This document shows, in pieces, positions 63,392 to 64,000 of a stretch of 64,000 nt of DNA. Source of the stretch: JBCBWG01 sp039186015 (GTDB lineage Bacteria; Pseudomonadota; Alphaproteobacteria; Rhizobiales; Hyphomicrobiaceae). The translations under genes were made by a program, and so were the position numbers. Each line of letters opens with the position of its first letter. Position 1 is the stretch's first letter. The stretch lies in contig JBCDAH010000001.1 in the NCBI GenBank assembly GCA_039186015.1, positions 20,169-84,168 of the forward strand, written 5' to 3'. Below the pieces are notes generated by a model that did no database searches, had not been told where the DNA came from, and worked only from the letters and a program-made list of their open reading frames with translations.

Positions 63392-64000
63392 TCAGACGGA
63401 GCGCGTCAGTCCACCATCGACGCGCAAATTCTGCCCCGTCATGTAGCTGGACGCATCCGAAACCAGAAACGCGATCACTTCGGACAACTCGCGTACATTT
63501 GCGTAGCGTCCCATTGGAATACGTTGCGTCCGCTCGGCCTTTTCCGGAAGGCTATCGATAAAGCCGGGAAGGACATTGTTCATGCGCACACCCTCTGCCG
63601 CATGCTTGTCCGCAAACAACTTTGTGTAACTCGCAAGTCCCGCACGAAAGACGGCGGATGTCGGAAAGTCCGGATCCGGCTCGAATACGGCGAAGGTCGA
63701 GACATTGACGATCGAGCCGCGGCGCTGCTGGATCATGACCGGGGTCACCTGTCGCACGGCGCGGATCACGTTCAACAGATAATAGTCGAGACCGAGATGC
63801 CAGTCGGCATCCGGTATCTCGTCAACGTCACCCTTTGGGCCATGGCCGGCGCAATTCACCAGCCCGTCGATACGGCCGAATTCGGACTGAGCGCGCGCGA
63901 CAAATGCGGCAATGTCATCTGGTTCCAGGTTCGAGCCTGTAAAACCAAGGCCGCCAAGTTCCTTGCCCAGCGCCTCCCCTTTGCCGGACAAAGACATGAC
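63392..64000 (-). CDS. SDR-family oxidoreductase, truncated by the window edge
   Basis: The frame is open to the last base, so the N-terminal NAD(P) motif lies outside the window. The visible part has NCAGHG, NVSTFAVFEP and the C-terminal MTGQNLRVDGGLTRSV, all of the SDR fold. Where the catalytic Tyr-xxx-Lys should be, the sequence is SAVFRAGLASYTK, which seems to lack both residues. Related SDRs with RAGL in that place exist, but their chemistry is not clear to me. It is convergent with the hxlR-type gene, 146 bp apart. Confidence 0.82.
   Translation of the reverse strand, partial: VMSLSGKGEALGKELGGLGFTGSNLEPDDIAAFVARAQSEFGRIDGLVNCAGHGPKGDVDEIPDADWHLGLDYYLLNVIRAVRQVTPVMIQQRRGSIVNVSTFAVFEPDPDFPTSAVFRAGLASYTKLFADKHAAEGVRMNNVLPGFIDSLPEKAERTQRIPMGRYANVRELSEVIAFLVSDASSYMTGQNLRVDGGLTRSV

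Noticed and set aside
1..64000. Searches by eye for rRNA, tRNA, CRISPR arrays, transposases, integrases and phage genes
   Set aside because: None was seen. The repeat cluster at 20,200 and the 15-bp repeat at 23,461 are not spaced like a CRISPR array.

Overview
The window looks like a contiguous piece of chromosome from an alphaproteobacterium, probably of the Hyphomicrobiales (Rhizobiales) type. This rests on the protein families (DUF1489, the liu leucine genes, a Paracoccus-type sox cluster), the high G+C coding sequence, and dispersed intergenic repeats resembling those of Rhizobiales. I see no rRNA, tRNA, transposase, integrase, phage gene or CRISPR array. Both ends cut through genes.

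Positions 1-12,400 hold a truncated unknown protein, an M3 peptidyl-dipeptidase, a HisC-like aminotransferase, and a leucine-degradation block (mccB, a small secreted protein, mccA, DUF1489). They are followed by a double-thioredoxin-fold protein next to a rhodanese, a lipoprotein and a YdcF-like protein. Positions 12,870-16,380 are a three-gene TRAP transporter with an intrinsic terminator between the binding protein and the membrane genes. Positions 16,390-25,830 carry a GNAT enzyme, isovaleryl-CoA dehydrogenase, a small membrane methyltransferase, a periplasmic coiled-coil protein, an NTF2-like secreted protein, a second GNAT, an MgtE magnesium transporter and a tandem pair of NodB-type deacetylases.

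Positions 25,950-39,290 are the centrepiece, a complete thiosulfate-oxidation locus. On the minus strand lie soxS, soxR, a SoxT-like YeeE permease, a monoheme cytochrome and a flavocytochrome c sulfide dehydrogenase flavoprotein. On the plus strand lie soxV-W-X-Y-Z-A-B and, after an oppositely oriented Tat-exported beta-propeller gene, soxC-D. The ArsR-type regulator has the two cysteines of persulfide sensors. Two ATT(A/C)-N8-GAAT sites sit upstream of soxV and soxX and are its likely operators. The locus predicts oxidation of thiosulfate and sulfide in the periplasm, with electrons passing to cytochrome c.

Positions 39,330-40,960 hold a VOC protein, a PPOX flavoprotein and a small cysteine-repeat protein. 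Positions 41,050-54,420 look like an uptake-and-catabolism island: a five-gene peptide ABC transporter, an M81 (MlrC-like) hydrolase, a D-threonine-aldolase-like enzyme, an aldehyde dehydrogenase, a beta-hydroxyacid dehydrogenase, an amidohydrolase, a RidA protein and an SDR. Its substrate is unknown. The set would suit a peptide or amide containing unusual or D-configured residues.

Positions 54,520-64,000 carry an ABC exporter with an HlyD-type adaptor, an OxyR-like regulator with both redox cysteines, a TTC38-like TPR protein, and an EamA exporter divergent from an HxlR regulator with two palindromic operators between them. A truncated SDR ends the window. Functions come from reading the translated sequences and recalling family motifs. 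No database search was run.
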